Below are positions 10,590 to 20,632 of a stretch of DNA of 64,000 nucleotides, piece by piece (positions within the stretch are counted from its first letter, which is position 1; the number at the start of each line of letters is the position of its first letter). The translations under genes were made by a program, and so were the position numbers. The stretch spans positions 39,026,182 through 39,090,181 of the forward strand of contig CM075760.1 in NCBI GenBank assembly GCA_037974335.1. The letters run 5' to 3'. The notes beneath the pieces are model-generated. The model was given only the letters and a program-made list of their open reading frames with translations. It did not search any database and was not told the DNA's origin. The stretch comes from Prionace glauca. Lineage: Eukaryota > Chordata > Chondrichthyes > Carcharhiniformes > Carcharhinidae.

Positions 10590-11240
10590 CTGCAGGCAGA
10601 CCTCACTGCGCCTGCGCCACAATCACTCACTGCCAGCGGCCATGTTGCGTTGCCAGGGGAGACGGTCGGCGGCCATGTTGCGTTGCCAGGGGAGACGGCC
10701 AGCGGCCATGTTGCGTTGCCAAGGGAGACGGCGTCCCGCGCGCTGCACTTTGGTTGAATTCCCGTCCTGCACATGCGCCCAGACAGTTACATTTTAATTT
10801 TTAATATTTTGAATCTTGATGATTATTATTCACCTCCTCACCCGTCAGACTTTCGGTTCCTTCTTCATTCGGGAAAATCGTTTCTGTTTTTTATTCCGTC
10901 TGTTTTTCAATCACACCCGCGCGGTGCGCTCTGGGAAAATACTACAGCACATGCGCGGTTCCGCCACCTGCCTCTTTATAAAAATATGTATTTTATTTAA
11001 TTTTAATTCCGCTCCGGGCGGGATTTCCGGGTGGGAATTTCTCGCACTTTCTACATTTCTGAACCGTCGCTTTTCCCTCGACGGGGGGGAGGGGCTGATG
11101 GTGACGTCACTGCAATATGGCGGCTGGCCCCGCCTCTCTACAGGACCCGGATGTTCCGCCAACGAGCAGCGGCCGGGCCGGAGTGGGCAAGAGGTGACAC
11201 TGGGCGGAGCAGCGCCCTGACGTGTTACAACGACCCCCGG
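10590..11240. promoter_or_regulatory. CpG-rich orphan promoter-like block
   Basis: This is GC- and CpG-rich DNA inside an AT-rich background. Motifs seen: NRF1-like CTGCGCCTGCGCC (about 10607) and CATGCGC (10768 and 10950 areas), TATAAAAA (about 10977), a perfect CRE TGACGTCA (11102-11109), YY1-like ATATGGCGGC (about 11115), and ETS-like TTTCCGGG and CCGGATGT. No exon or protein match is recognised on either side. It could be the promoter of a gene whose exons I cannot see, a lost gene, or a non-coding RNA start. Confidence 0.5.
10634..10732. repeat. 33-bp CpG-rich triplicate
   Basis: There are three tandem copies of a unit containing GCGGCCATGTTGCGTTGCCA (10636, 10669, 10702). Each holds a YY1-like GCCATGTTG and an RFX-like GTTGCCA half-site, so the triplication multiplies possible factor sites in the promoter-like block. 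Confidence 0.85.
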
Positions 11241-11667
11241 TGGTCAGGAAGGGAAATAGCAGCAGCGCAGTCTCTGCCGAAAGGTTTCCCCAGTTCAGCT
11301 GCTCAGAGACACTGGGAACCTCTTCAACTGGAAACTTCAGCTTCTCCCATTCACCCCCTGCGTTCAGTCATTGTTTAATAGACAACCTCTGTAGGGAAAT
11401 CAGAAACAACTTGTTCGCTTAAAGATGGTGGGAATCTGGGCCATTCTGCTCAAAAAGCTCTGCTCGCCCTGAAATTTCAGTTGAAATATTCAAGATGAGA
11501 ATTTATAGATACAAGTCATGTTGTATGTGGAACGCTCATGATGCCACAATAAGATCAGTACAGACATCTCACAGGGTTGTGTGAGTGGAGAGATGTCAGA
11601 GATGGAGTGGTTAAATATAGAGCTACAGGGTCTGAAGCTCAGTTTTGGGGAAAGAAAAACGGCAGTA

Positions 11668-11950
11668 CAAAGAACAAAGAAAATTACAGCACAGGAACAT
11701 GCCCTTCGGCCCTTCAAACCTTCACTGACGATGCTGCCCGACTTAACTAAAACCCCCTATCCTTCCGGGACCATATCCCTCTATTCCCATCCTATTCATG
11801 TACTTGTCAACTGACTTAAAAGTCACAACACCATCCGCTTCTACTATGTCTCCCCGGCAGCGAGTTCCAGGAACCCACTACTCTCTATGCAAACAATCTG
11901 CCATGTCCATCTCCTTTAAACCTTGCCCCTCGCACCTTAAAGCATGCCTT
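11668..11950 (-). mobile_element. LINE 3'-end fragment (other CR1-like family)
   Basis: At the low-coordinate end, CAAAGAACAAAGAAAATTAC is the complement of a TTGTTCTTTG tail. It is followed by ACATGCCCTTCGGCCCTTC, the tail box in reverse. The rest is degraded C-terminal coding sequence. Confidence 0.6.
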
Positions 11951-11964
11951 CATCGGCCGGGCCA

Positions 11965-12200
11965 TTTTGTTCCTGAACATTATCTGAATCTCGATGTTAC
12001 ACCCATAGTATCTTCGCTCTGGCCTCGGCCTCAAATGCTTTGTGTCAAATAAGAAGTTATTAATTTGTTTGATGCATTGCCAGGAAAGAAACTTTCCTAC
12101 TTTGACACCTGCACGTATCAGCAAGTCATCGAGTCTACAAGACAATTTAATAAGTTTAGGTGCAGACTAACATAGTTAATCACCATCTGAAACATGCTAG
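11965..12200. repeat. tRNA-cluster flank, copy 1 of a diverged duplication
   Basis: This is similar to 18165-18370; shared blocks are CAAATGCTTT...AAATAAGAA and ACTAA-ATAGTTAATCACCATCTGA. A partial third copy of its first 65 bp is at 12232-12302 (CTCTATGTTACAGTCATA...). The copies lie near the Arg and Val tRNA genes. Confidence 0.6.
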
Positions 12201-12620
12201 GGTGAGGGAAGTCTGTATGATTCCAGTTTGATGCTGAATATTATCAGAATCTCTATGTTACAGTCATATTATCTTTGCTCTGACCTCAGCTTGAAATGCT
12301 TTCTCCAAAATCAGAAATGCTGAATTTTATGAAGAAATTGACAAAATTGTGTAAATTCTCTAAGACATGTTTAATGTTGTCCAAAATGTATTTGTGGTTA
12401 GCATTTATTTAATATCCTAATCTTATTAAATGACTTTTTTCCCAGAAAAAAATAACTTAAAATACTCGGTTGCTCTTCATTAGCAATCTCCTAACATTAC
12501 TTTCTCCAGAGAATCTGCAAATATGCTTGCCAACATTTGTCTGAATAAGTATAAAGATATTAAATAACTTATTCATCGAAAGTAACAGGGAATTTGTGAA
12601 CATCTTTTATAGGTTTGTGC

Positions 12621-12693
12621 TGAGCCAACCAGGAGTCGAACCTGGAATCTTCTGATCCGTAGTCTGACGCGTTTTCCATTGCGCCACCGGCCC
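12621..12693 (-). tRNA. tRNA-Arg (ACG)
   Basis: This is a 73-nt cloverleaf. The acceptor GGGCCGG pairs with TTGGCTC with G-U wobbles, the D-arm is GGCGCAATGGAAAACGCG, the anticodon loop CTACGGA gives ACG, and the T-arm is CCAGG-TTCGACT-CCTGG. Compared with the vertebrate consensus, the anticodon stem has a T-to-A change (TCAGA instead of TCTGA) that breaks one pair, so activity is uncertain. No intron. No T-run terminator lies close downstream. Confidence 0.8.
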
Positions 12694-12892
12694 ACATGTG
12701 ATCATTAGGATAGTTGTTACATATTAGCTCGATGTTTCGAAAGTTTGAGGCACAAGAACTGTCAGAAAGTATGCTTTTACTTGTGAGGAAAAGGTCCATT
12801 ATTGAGATTGTCTTTATTCATTCCCTATCATCCCTAATTGCCCTTGAATTGAGTAACAGCAGCTGAACGGGCTGGCAAATTCTCCTCTCGAT

Positions 12893-13283
12893 TAGAACAT
12901 AAGAACATAAGAACATAAGAAATAGGAGCAGGAGTAGGCCATCTGGCCCTTCGAGCCTGCCCCGCCATTCAATAAGATCATGGCTGATCTGTCGTGACTC
13001 AGCTCCACCTTCCCGCCCTCTCCCCATAACCCTTAATCCCTTCTCTTATCAAAAACCCATCAACCCGTTTCTTAAAAATATTTAGCGAGGCAGCCTCCAC
13101 CACTTCAACGGGCAGAGAATTCCAGAGATTCACCACCCTTTGAGTGAAGAAGTTCCTCCTCAACTCTGTTCTAAACCGCCCCCCCTTTATCTTGAGGCTG
13201 TGCCCCCTAGTCCTACTGTCTTTTTTGAGCGGGAACAGTCTCTCCACCTCTATCCTATCCATCCCATTCATCATCATCTTAGG
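12893..13283 (-). mobile_element. CR1-like LINE 3' end, copy D family
   Basis: The 3' tail (complement of repeated AACATAAG) is at 12893-12920. It is followed by codons for FFTQRVVNLWNSLPVEVVEA through MNGMDRIEVERLFPLKKD. It is truncated at 13283 and nearly identical to 20633-21010. Confidence 0.88.
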
Positions 13284-13350
13284 ACTTGGTGATAAACTTA
13301 AATGAAACGTCCTTCAGCCAATCCATCATCTGTATTTGCAAATTAAAACA

Positions 13351-13422
13351 AGGCTCCGCCGAGATTTGAACTCAGATCGCTGGATTTAAACTCCAGAGTG
13401 CTCACCATTACACCACAGAGTG
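13351..13422 (-). tRNA. tRNA-Gln-like gene with TTA anticodon, probably pseudogene
   Basis: The body follows tRNA-Gln: GGTGTAATGGTGAGCACTC, stem CTGGA/TCCAG, T-arm CTGAG-TTCAAAT-CTCGG. The anticodon loop is GTTTAAA, giving TTA, which would read the stop codon UAA. The acceptor is poor: CACTCTG against CGGAGCC has two mismatches at its end. It is most likely a decayed Gln gene; a suppressor function is unproven. Confidence 0.6.
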
Positions 13423-13805
13423 ACAATCTGAAAATCGTGGATCAATACTTGTGCCAATTTGAACAGCAGGGAGAAATATCAGTCCCGTTGCACAATTCAT
13501 ATTTACATTACCCTTGCTGGTTCCTCCTGTAAAAATGAGTAGGCTCCCTTCCACTGCATTAAATTTCACTGTAACTGACTACATTCAAACACCAATGTTT
13601 GCATCGAACTGACATAAACCTTACTGCAGTAAATCCACTGAACAACATCAGCTTATCACAGCTCTGATTTCATCACACTGGAAGCCAATGTGAAAATATA
13701 AACAATTTCAAATCTTAACAGACAGGAAGGAGTGTGTGAGTGCGGACAATTGGCGCTGTGCACATTCCTGTAACCAGTGTCTGGGAGAATCAGGCAGATG
13801 GGATC

Positions 13806-13862
13806 CTGGGGGTCTCGTGGTTAGGATTCAGCGCTTTCAGATGTCGCAGACTGGCCTCGATA
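13806..13862 (+). pseudogene. tRNA-Glu 5'-half fragment
   Basis: TCTCGTGGTTAGGATTCAGC matches the D-arm and anticodon-stem side of tRNA-Glu (intact copy at 17408). The anticodon arm is altered and no T-arm follows. Confidence 0.55.
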
Positions 13863-13875
13863 TATGAAGATTTAA

Positions 13876-14010
13876 TGCATTTTTAACATAAGAGTAAAAA
13901 GCTTTGGGGTTTTCCTTTATCTGACTTGCCAAGGACTTCTCATGCCCCCTACTAGCTCTCCTAAGCCCTATTTGTTTAACTCATTCCGAGCTAACTTGTA
14001 ACCCTATATC
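13876..14010 (-). mobile_element. LINE fragment
   Basis: The complement encodes the linker region between endonuclease and RT of CR1-like LINEs (AAAAGCTTTGGGGTTTTCC, CTTGCCAAGGACTTCTCATG on the plus strand, as in other copies). It is short and degraded. Confidence 0.55.
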
Positions 14011-14467
14011 AGTGTTATCAAGTGTTGAAAGTGGAAGTTTGGCCTGGTGTCGCACTGGGTAGCAGCTTTGAAGAAATGTAGCAACTTAAAGCTTTTGCAG
14101 AATGGCATGATGCATATTGCAGTGATATGGGTTGAGTGGAAGAGACAGTGTGCAAATAATTTCAACACGTTTTAAGCGTGTTTAGACTGATGTGGTGAAA
14201 GCAGAGGCATATTTGGGAGAATGAGGCGGTGTGAGAGGGGGATTGTTGCGGAGTGCTTGTGTTTTGGAGGAAGGTTGAAAGTTTGAGATGCGGTTGTGAA
14301 TGAAAGGAAGGTGTTGAACAGCATTAGAGGCTTGTGCGATGTTGCGTGTGAGATTTGAGTGAGAACATTTGTGGGCATTTGGGGAATGAAAGGACAAAGT
14401 AAGGAAATTACAATGCTGCTGAGTGTGAAGGAAGAGAGAGCATGTGGGAATCGCACTAGCAAGAGCA

Positions 14468-14538
14468 GCATTGGTGGTTCAGTGGTAGAATTCTCGCCTG
14501 CCACGCGGGAGACCCGGGTTCGATTCCCGGCCAATGCA
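14468..14538 (+). tRNA. tRNA-Gly (GCC)
   Basis: This is a 71-nt cloverleaf. The acceptor GCATTGG pairs fully with CCAATGC, the A-box is TGGTTCAGTGG, the anticodon loop is CTGCCAC with GCC, and the T-arm is CCGGG-TTCGATT-CCCGG. It is identical or close to the vertebrate gene and looks functional. Confidence 0.95.
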
Positions 14539-14930
14539 AAGTCCCTTCATTCTCCGTTCACTCTGTTTATTGAAGCGAATATCATGTTAAAATTAGGAGA
14601 AAACAAGGGGAGATATTAAATCTTGAGGGAAATGGATGGCAATGGTGTTATTGATGATTGAGTGGCAAGTACTGGATCGTTACGCTATTTGTGGTTTGTT
14701 CCCTTGACTCCTTTTCAATTCCTCCCTGTGATAAGATACATGGATTTATTTTACCTGCCCGTTCATAGGAGAAACTCTCTACAGCAGTGCTGCAGGATCA
14801 ACGGAACTAAAGAGACTTGTATAGAATTGTAAACAGTGCGGTCATGCTGCAGTTCTGGAACAGGTTTTCAGAAATAGAATTGTGGTCATTGACACACTAG
14901 TTTAGAATATACGTAGCGCCTGTCGTCTCA

Positions 14931-15004
14931 GTCTCTGTGGCGCAATTGGTCAGCGCGTTCGGCTGTTAACCGAAAGGTCGGTGGTTCGAGACCATCCAGG
15001 GACG
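14931..15004 (+). tRNA. tRNA-Asn (GTT)
   Basis: This is a 74-nt cloverleaf. The acceptor GTCTCTG pairs with CAGGGAC, the D-arm is GGCGCAATTGGTCAGCGC, the anticodon loop CTGTTAA gives GTT, and the T-arm is GGTGG-TTCGAGA-CCATC with one G-U pair. TTTTT runs directly downstream (15006 on) provide a Pol III terminator. A decayed duplicate with shared 3' flank is at 16766. Confidence 0.95.
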
Positions 15005-15281
15005 GATTTTTGCTATTTTTCTCACTATCAGCATTCACGGGTAAAACAGTTGCCTGCTTCAACTCAATGAAAAGTCTGGAACTCCGAGAGAGAATTTGGC
15101 AGTGTACAAGCTGAGACATTGTATATACCTCTGATACTGTGCGTGCCCTTGTATCTTTCGAGTTACCAGGATCTCTATATGTCTGCGCCTGAATCTTGGT
15201 GTATCTGAATCTAGTGTGCCCCTACATCTACATGTGTCCATGAATCTGTGTATGCCCCCCTGTTTCTCTGTAGGCTCCAAT

Positions 15282-15337
<56 letters not shown>

Positions 15338-16765
15338 CCCTGTAAATGTCTAATTCTTTGTGCCTTTTTTAAGACTAAACCGTGAAAATGTCTGACAAAC
15401 GAATTGCAGAGGGCAGAAATGTTTACCCACTAAGATTCTGAATTTGATTAACGTCTGATAACTGCATCGAATGTACAATTTGAAGTTTCAAATAATCCCA
15501 AATTCAATCTCCAGACATTATCTCCCAATGAGAAATGAAGAACACGGTTTATCTGCGGTGCCTGGTTATAAAAAGGGCGAATACGCCAGCCGAGATCCTT
15601 CTACAAACTCCAATCCCGGACAATATCGTTCAATATTCATATTTCAGTAACCGGTTCGCAGACTCACAAGCACTAGCGCCTGCAGTCGCTGTTGACCGCC
15701 AGCAGATGGTGGTGTTGTATCATTTTAATCACAAGGTTAGTGCAGCAGGTTTGAGGAGATATTTGAGGAAAATTTATTTCCCTGTTTCCATGGAAAGAGA
15801 ACAATCAGTAAAGCAATGGTATTAATGTCTCTGTCAGTAAGATTCACAGGGAAATCTGGCCGAAGGATAGTGAATTTAATACCTGCATTCCTATTTACCT
15901 TCCCGCTAGTGAACATGTCGATTACCAGCTAATTATTGTATAACGTTACATTTTAGTGATTTAAAGATTTGTCTATTTTATCATCCAGACATTATCAAAT
16001 AATATTTCATTATAATTGGATACATGCCTCTTTTTCGCTGGATTTTCCATTCCTCGGCGCTCAGTTTTTTCCTTAATCCGTTCAGAAATCCAGCCCGAAC
16101 CCTGCCTCTATAATATTTTCTGTGTGTATGTAAATATAGTTCCTTGTTATAATTTTTGACTTCAGCACAATTCGAGACCTAACTCACTCTGATCTATAAC
16201 ACAATTTCATCCACACAATTATATTGCACTTTTTAGTTAATATCCATCTATTCTTCTCACTCGCTCTTTGTTCGATTCCATCTATTAGACACATTTGATA
16301 GAAAAACAATTAGTGAGAAAGTGTCTGCTTTATTAGTGATACACGGGTGTGTTCAGTAGTGCAAGGCATAGAGCCTAGCACAATAATATCTGAGATGGAG
16401 CCTAATGTAACGTAAGTGAACTCTTGACTAAGTAATAATAGTCCAGAGACGATGACTTGTAGCATTTATCATGGCATGTCTACATGTATTAATAAATGAA
16501 GCGGCATGTAATGTAGTGTAACAGTGCAAAGTCTATTGCAATAATGATTCAAATGAGTCAAACGCAGTATATAGAGACATGGCCTAGTGCATTACTGTAC
16601 AAGACTGCACCAAATGTGTGATTGTAGTGAACACTGCCATGAACAGTCATAAATGAGACAAAGTTAATTGTAGCCGTTATCGAAGCAAAGCCCAGTGCAT
16701 GAATAATGAAATTAAGCTTCAGATTGCGTGATCATTAGTCACAAACTGGTTCAGCTGCTGTCTTA
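15005..16765. other. No gene seen; microsatellite and CTCF-like site
   Basis: This holds a TG microsatellite (15290-15331), a TATA-like TTATAAAAAGG (about 15567) and a CTCF-like CCAGCAGATGGTGGT (15699-15713) that fits the 15-base CTCF consensus at all but one position. At 16330-16720 there are degenerate repeats of CCTAGTGCA-type motifs. No conserved coding frame. Confidence 0.5.
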
Positions 16766-16839
16766 GTTTCTGTAGCGCAATTGGTCAGCGCGTTTGGCTA
16801 TTAACGGAAAGGTTGGTGGTTCGAGACCACCCAAAGCCG
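16766..16839 (+). pseudogene. tRNA-Asn pseudogene (ATT)
   Basis: This is a diverged duplicate of the Asn gene at 14931, including about 45 bp of 3' flank (CATCAGCATTCACGGGTAAA). The anticodon loop is CTATTAA, the anticodon stem has a G-G mismatch, and acceptor pairing (GTTTCTG with CAAAGCC) has two mismatches. Confidence 0.8.
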
Positions 16840-17009
16840 GAATTTTACTATTTCCTCACCATCAGCATTCACGGGTAAACAGTTGCCTGTTGGCAATGGG
16901 TCCGTGGTGCCAATAAAAAATAGCTGTGAATTGTTCCCGGCTGTACTGTTATCTGGTATTACCAACATTATTTAATGACGATTGACTTCAAACATATTAC
17001 ATATAACAT

Positions 17010-17085
17010 TTTATATATATATATATATATATATCTGTACACCATTACACCATATACATATATATATATATATATAGATATGCTT
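17010..17085. repeat. Two (TA)n tracts
   Basis: Two alternating TA runs are separated by CTGTACACCATTACACC and neighbouring bases. Together they can fold into a hairpin. Confidence 0.9.
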
Positions 17086-17144
17086 CCATTATACCTTTAA
17101 ACATAAAAAAAAACAACTGAAAAATGAGCTATTGGCTGAGCATT

Positions 17145-17345
17145 TGTTCCAATTCCACATCCCTGCTTCCATTCATTCCTGGATAGATCATAAATCTGTC
17201 AAACCCAAACTGAAATGTGTTCAATGATGGAGCATCAACACCCTCTGGAGTAGAGAATTCCCAAGATTCACCAGCCTTTGAGTAAAGCATTTTCTCCTCA
17301 TCACAGTCCTAAATCATCAGCGCCTTATCCTGAGATTGTGTCTTT
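17145..17345 (-). mobile_element. Degraded LINE fragment
   Basis: The complement of AGAGAATTCCCAAGATTCACC and CCTTATCCTGAGATTGTG corresponds to the C-terminal coding region of CR1-like LINEs. The frame is lost. Confidence 0.6.
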
Positions 17346-17407
17346 GTCGAAATAAAACTAAAGGTGGGTGACTCATGGATGAAGTAATAGTTTGAAGCCA
17401 GCCAGTT

Positions 17408-17479
17408 TCCCTGGTGGTCTAGTGGTTAGGATTCGGCGCTCTCACCGCCGCGGCCCGGGTTCGATTCCCGGTCAGGGAA
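17408..17479 (+). tRNA. tRNA-Glu (CTC)
   Basis: This is a 72-nt cloverleaf. The acceptor TCCCTGG pairs with TCAGGGA, the D-arm is TGGTCTAGTGGTTAGGA, the anticodon loop CTCTCAC gives CTC, and the T-arm is CCGGG-TTCGATT-CCCGG. It matches the vertebrate gene closely and looks functional. Confidence 0.95.
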
Positions 17480-17901
17480 TGTAGATTTATTGCTGTACAA
17501 CAATCCTGTGTTACTTCCCGGTCTGCACCAGTTCTGTCGGAATCAGAATCAGGGAGATTTCCTCTTTAGTATCTGAATTGGAAATGTCACATTGAAAGAA
17601 CAGAGAACAAAAAGGAGCGACAGGTTACAAAGCGCTGATGATACAAAATGCTGAGATTATTCGAAGAATGATGAAAATGATACATTAATGAATGGGTAGA
17701 AATCATTGCTCCCTTAGATATTTGCGAGACGAACGCTTTTAAATGTTGATGTTGGGGATAAAATGTACAATCAGATTGAAAGTAACGGTTATCTTCCTGA
17801 ATTCAGTGACATGGGCTCTCAGGCTGACCATCGGAACCTGCAGCAACACAGCGCAGTTGAACATTGCAGACAGGCAGATTTGCTCCATTAGTTTTCCAGT
17901 T

Positions 17902-17974
17902 GTTTCTGTAGTGTAGTGGTTATCACATTCGCCTCACACGCGAAAGGTCCCCGGTTCGAAACCGGGCAGAAACA
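17902..17974 (+). tRNA. tRNA-Val (CAC)
   Basis: This is a 73-nt cloverleaf. The acceptor GTTTCTG pairs with CAGAAAC, the D-arm is TAGTGTAGTGGTTATCA, the anticodon loop CTCACAC gives CAC, and the T-arm is CCCGG-TTCGAAA-CCGGG. All stems pair. A LINE 3' end begins about 30 bp downstream. Confidence 0.95.
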
Positions 17975-18004
17975 TTCATTAAGCTTTCTCATGCCAGGGA
18001 AGGG

Positions 18005-18168
18005 GAAAAGACGCAGGTTGATGGGTTTTTGATGAGAGAGGGGATTAAGTGTTATGGGGAAAGGGCGGGAATGTGGAACTGAGCCACGACAGATCAGCCA
18101 TGATCTTATTGGATGGCGGGGCAGGCTCGAAGGGCTAGTTGGCCTACTCCTGCTCCTATTTCTTATGT
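18005..18168 (+). mobile_element. LINE 3'-end fragment, copy D family
   Basis: GATGGGTTTTTGATGAGAG through GGCAGGCTCGAAGGGCTAG, ending TTTCTTATGTTC. Only the last roughly 165 bp of the LINE are present. Confidence 0.85.
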
Positions 18169-18527
18169 TCATTACCTGAACCTGGATTTTAGAGGCCTGT
18201 TATCATTGCCCTCAAATACTTTCCGTGAAATAAGAACCTATTTTACGTACTGACAGGGAAGTTCGATTTTGACATCGAGCACATATCCGCATCTCATTCA
18301 GTCAACAAAGAATTTAATGGGTTTATAGGTGCTGACTAATATGGTTAATCACCATCTGATCACTGTTCGATAGTAGTCTGTGCTTAAAAAGACAGATACG
18401 AGTTATACAGAGGAAATGACACACATTTCACAGAAGGATCACATGACGAAAAGGACACTACACACACTCCTGCTTTCAATCTGAGCTGTGAGGCTACAGC
18501 AGTAAGGACCAAAACTCAAACCCATTT

Positions 18528-18609
18528 TCCCAGCGGTGGGATTGGAACCCACACCTTCACAGAGACTGGAGTCTTAATCCAGCGCCTTTGACTGCTCGGC
18601 CACACTACT
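18528..18609 (-). pseudogene. tRNA-Leu (AAG), degenerate
   Basis: This is an 82-nt type II tRNA: GTGGCCGAGCAGTCAAAGGC, anticodon stem CTGGA/TCCAG with loop TTAAGAC (AAG), a variable arm, and T-arm GTGGG-TTCCAAT-CCCAC. The B-box has TTCC instead of TTCG and the acceptor has two terminal mismatches. With 18610-18840 it forms the first half of a tandem duplication whose second half is at 19142-19435. Confidence 0.7.
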
Positions 18610-19141
18610 ACATTAGGGTGTATCATAATCATATTATTTAATGGAAATGTTACTGAAATTCATATAAAGCAATGCAGTTGGGAAAGACCAGTGGGAGGAT
18701 TGAGCCAGATCCTTCCCTGTACCAGATAAGCCTGAACTATGTAACAAACAGAAATCATTTCCAGTCAGAAACACAATGAACTGCACTGAACGGACAGCAT
18801 CATTTAAACTGTCCTTAAGCTCGTCGCTTCTCAATTTCCTTTTGCTCTGTTTTTTGAAGGTAAGCAGTGGGGGTGTGGAAATGGCCTTCGCGAGATATTT
18901 GTCTTCATCAATTGCATGCTGAAGGTTCCCAAGAAGCTTCTCCACTCTGGGGAGGTACTGGAGAAGGAAGGGATTCTAACGTTGTCCCCTGTATGCATTC
19001 TGAGGAGGTCGGTGAGTTTTTCTTTTTGCAATGGCGCGTCGGAACTATCGATCGATGAGTCAAGCGCAATATCCCGTTCTTACAAGTTTGTTTGTCAAAA
19101 TGAAAACGAGACCACACACATCCCTGCGTTCAACTGCTCTC

Positions 19142-19223
19142 TGGCAGTAGCGGCGTTCGAACCTACGCGTCGAGAGAGACTGGAGCCTAAATCCAGCACC
19201 TTAGACCGCTCGGCCACACTCCC
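19142..19223 (-). pseudogene. tRNA-Leu (TAG), degenerate
   Basis: This is an 82-nt type II tRNA: GTGGCCGAGCGGTCTAAGG, anticodon loop TTTAGGC (TAG), long variable arm. The B-box TTCGAAC is present, but the T-stem GTAGG/GCCGC has two mismatches. It shares the downstream flank with the Leu (AAG) copy (CCAGTCAGAGACACAATGA, ATTTAAACTGTCCTTAA). Confidence 0.7.
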
Positions 19224-19435
19224 ACATGTGGAAATGTGATAATCATTTCATTTCACTGCATTGATACTGAAACATGTCAAAATCAGTGGAGTTGGGATGA
19301 GCGATGAAGAAATCGTCACCGAATCAGATGATCCTGGAATGTGCAGCAAACAAAAACTATCTCCAGTCAGAGACACAATGAGCTGCAGTGAAGGGCCGGC
19401 TCCATTTAAACTGTCCTTAACCTCGTCTGCTCCTC

Positions 19436-20632
19436 AGATGGGAGAATATGGCTTCCTGTTGAATTTGTTGCGAGTCTTTACTTGAGAAAGGACAGAACAC
19501 AAGGCGAGACTGAGATTCGTGCCTGCTGCCGGGAAATAATTGATATTTATTATCACGGATTGGAGGAGAGCAATAAAGCTTCACTTCCTGACCTGCAATC
19601 AAAACAGCAGTGAAAGTGGATTTGAAACTGATGTTTTCTCACGAAGATTTGAACCTCACCCACTGCTCTGCTCAGCATTCATTCCTTTAGGTGACTGCAG
19701 AATGAATTCTTCGTTCAATGCAATCAAATCCTTCCAAATATTCCAGTTTGTTTGTTCCTGTTTCACTTTCAGATACCTTCATTAATGCTCATCAGCGATA
19801 ACTTGCTAAACTCCAGCCAGAAATTGTACAAGACTGAAACCAGTTGTTGACATCCTTGATTTCTGGATGTTTGCATCTCCTCAAGTCTCTGTCCGTCTTT
19901 GTGTCTGTGTGTGTGTGTGTTGCTCTGTGCATCAATGTGATTTTGTTCCCAGAAGGAGTGAGCACATTTTTACATCACAAACTGTGTTCACTTTTTCATT
20001 CACCTCACTGGCAAATGGTACAGAAAATAACAACATGTTTGAAAGCAGGGAGAAAGATTGACTGATTCTGGTTCCTATTTTGATTGGCTATTGCTTACTG
20101 ATTTGGTATCCGTATATCACAGAGGATAATTGGCATTTTCACTGATCAACACTTAAACTGACAGTGGATTCATTCGGTGTGATGGTGGGTTCCAGTTCTA
20201 TATCTGCAATCACATCAACAACTTCTATCAGTTACTGTGAACACAATGTTTCTAATAGTTTGAAAACATACCAAAGCATAATCTAATAGCTCTTGTATTA
20301 TTTGAAAATAATATTTATAGATCTATTTGCATGTCAACTTACTGAATAACAGTGAGAACAGCAAAGCTTGAACAATGTTTCTTTGTTGCAGAAGGACACA
20401 CAGTGTGTCTATGTTGAGAATATAAGTAGAAGCAGGAATAGAGGAAAACTGTGTGACTCACGGTGCGATCAAGCCTCCAGCCTTTCAAATAACAGCTAAC
20501 TTTCCTGAATAATTTTACTACAGCAATACAGCAATAGTTTAAATTCAGGACATTCGTTGCCTGGATTGAATTCAATTCCCTGTCTACATGTTGTGCAAAT
20601 TGTTATCACTCGAAGATGTTACTGTTTTGAAT
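19436..20632. other. No gene seen
   Basis: AT-rich sequence with a short TG tract near 19900-19920 and an exact octamer ATTTGCAT near 20324 that has no obvious gene beside it. Confidence 0.5.

Noticed and set aside
10334-10804. Frames with repeated GNATWPLAVSP on the minus strand over the CpG block
   Set aside because: They arise from the 33-bp triplicate. No start context or homology supports a protein.
15535-15825. 96-codon frame after a TATA-like motif
   Set aside because: No domain, no splice signals and no homology recognised. The motif alone is not enough.
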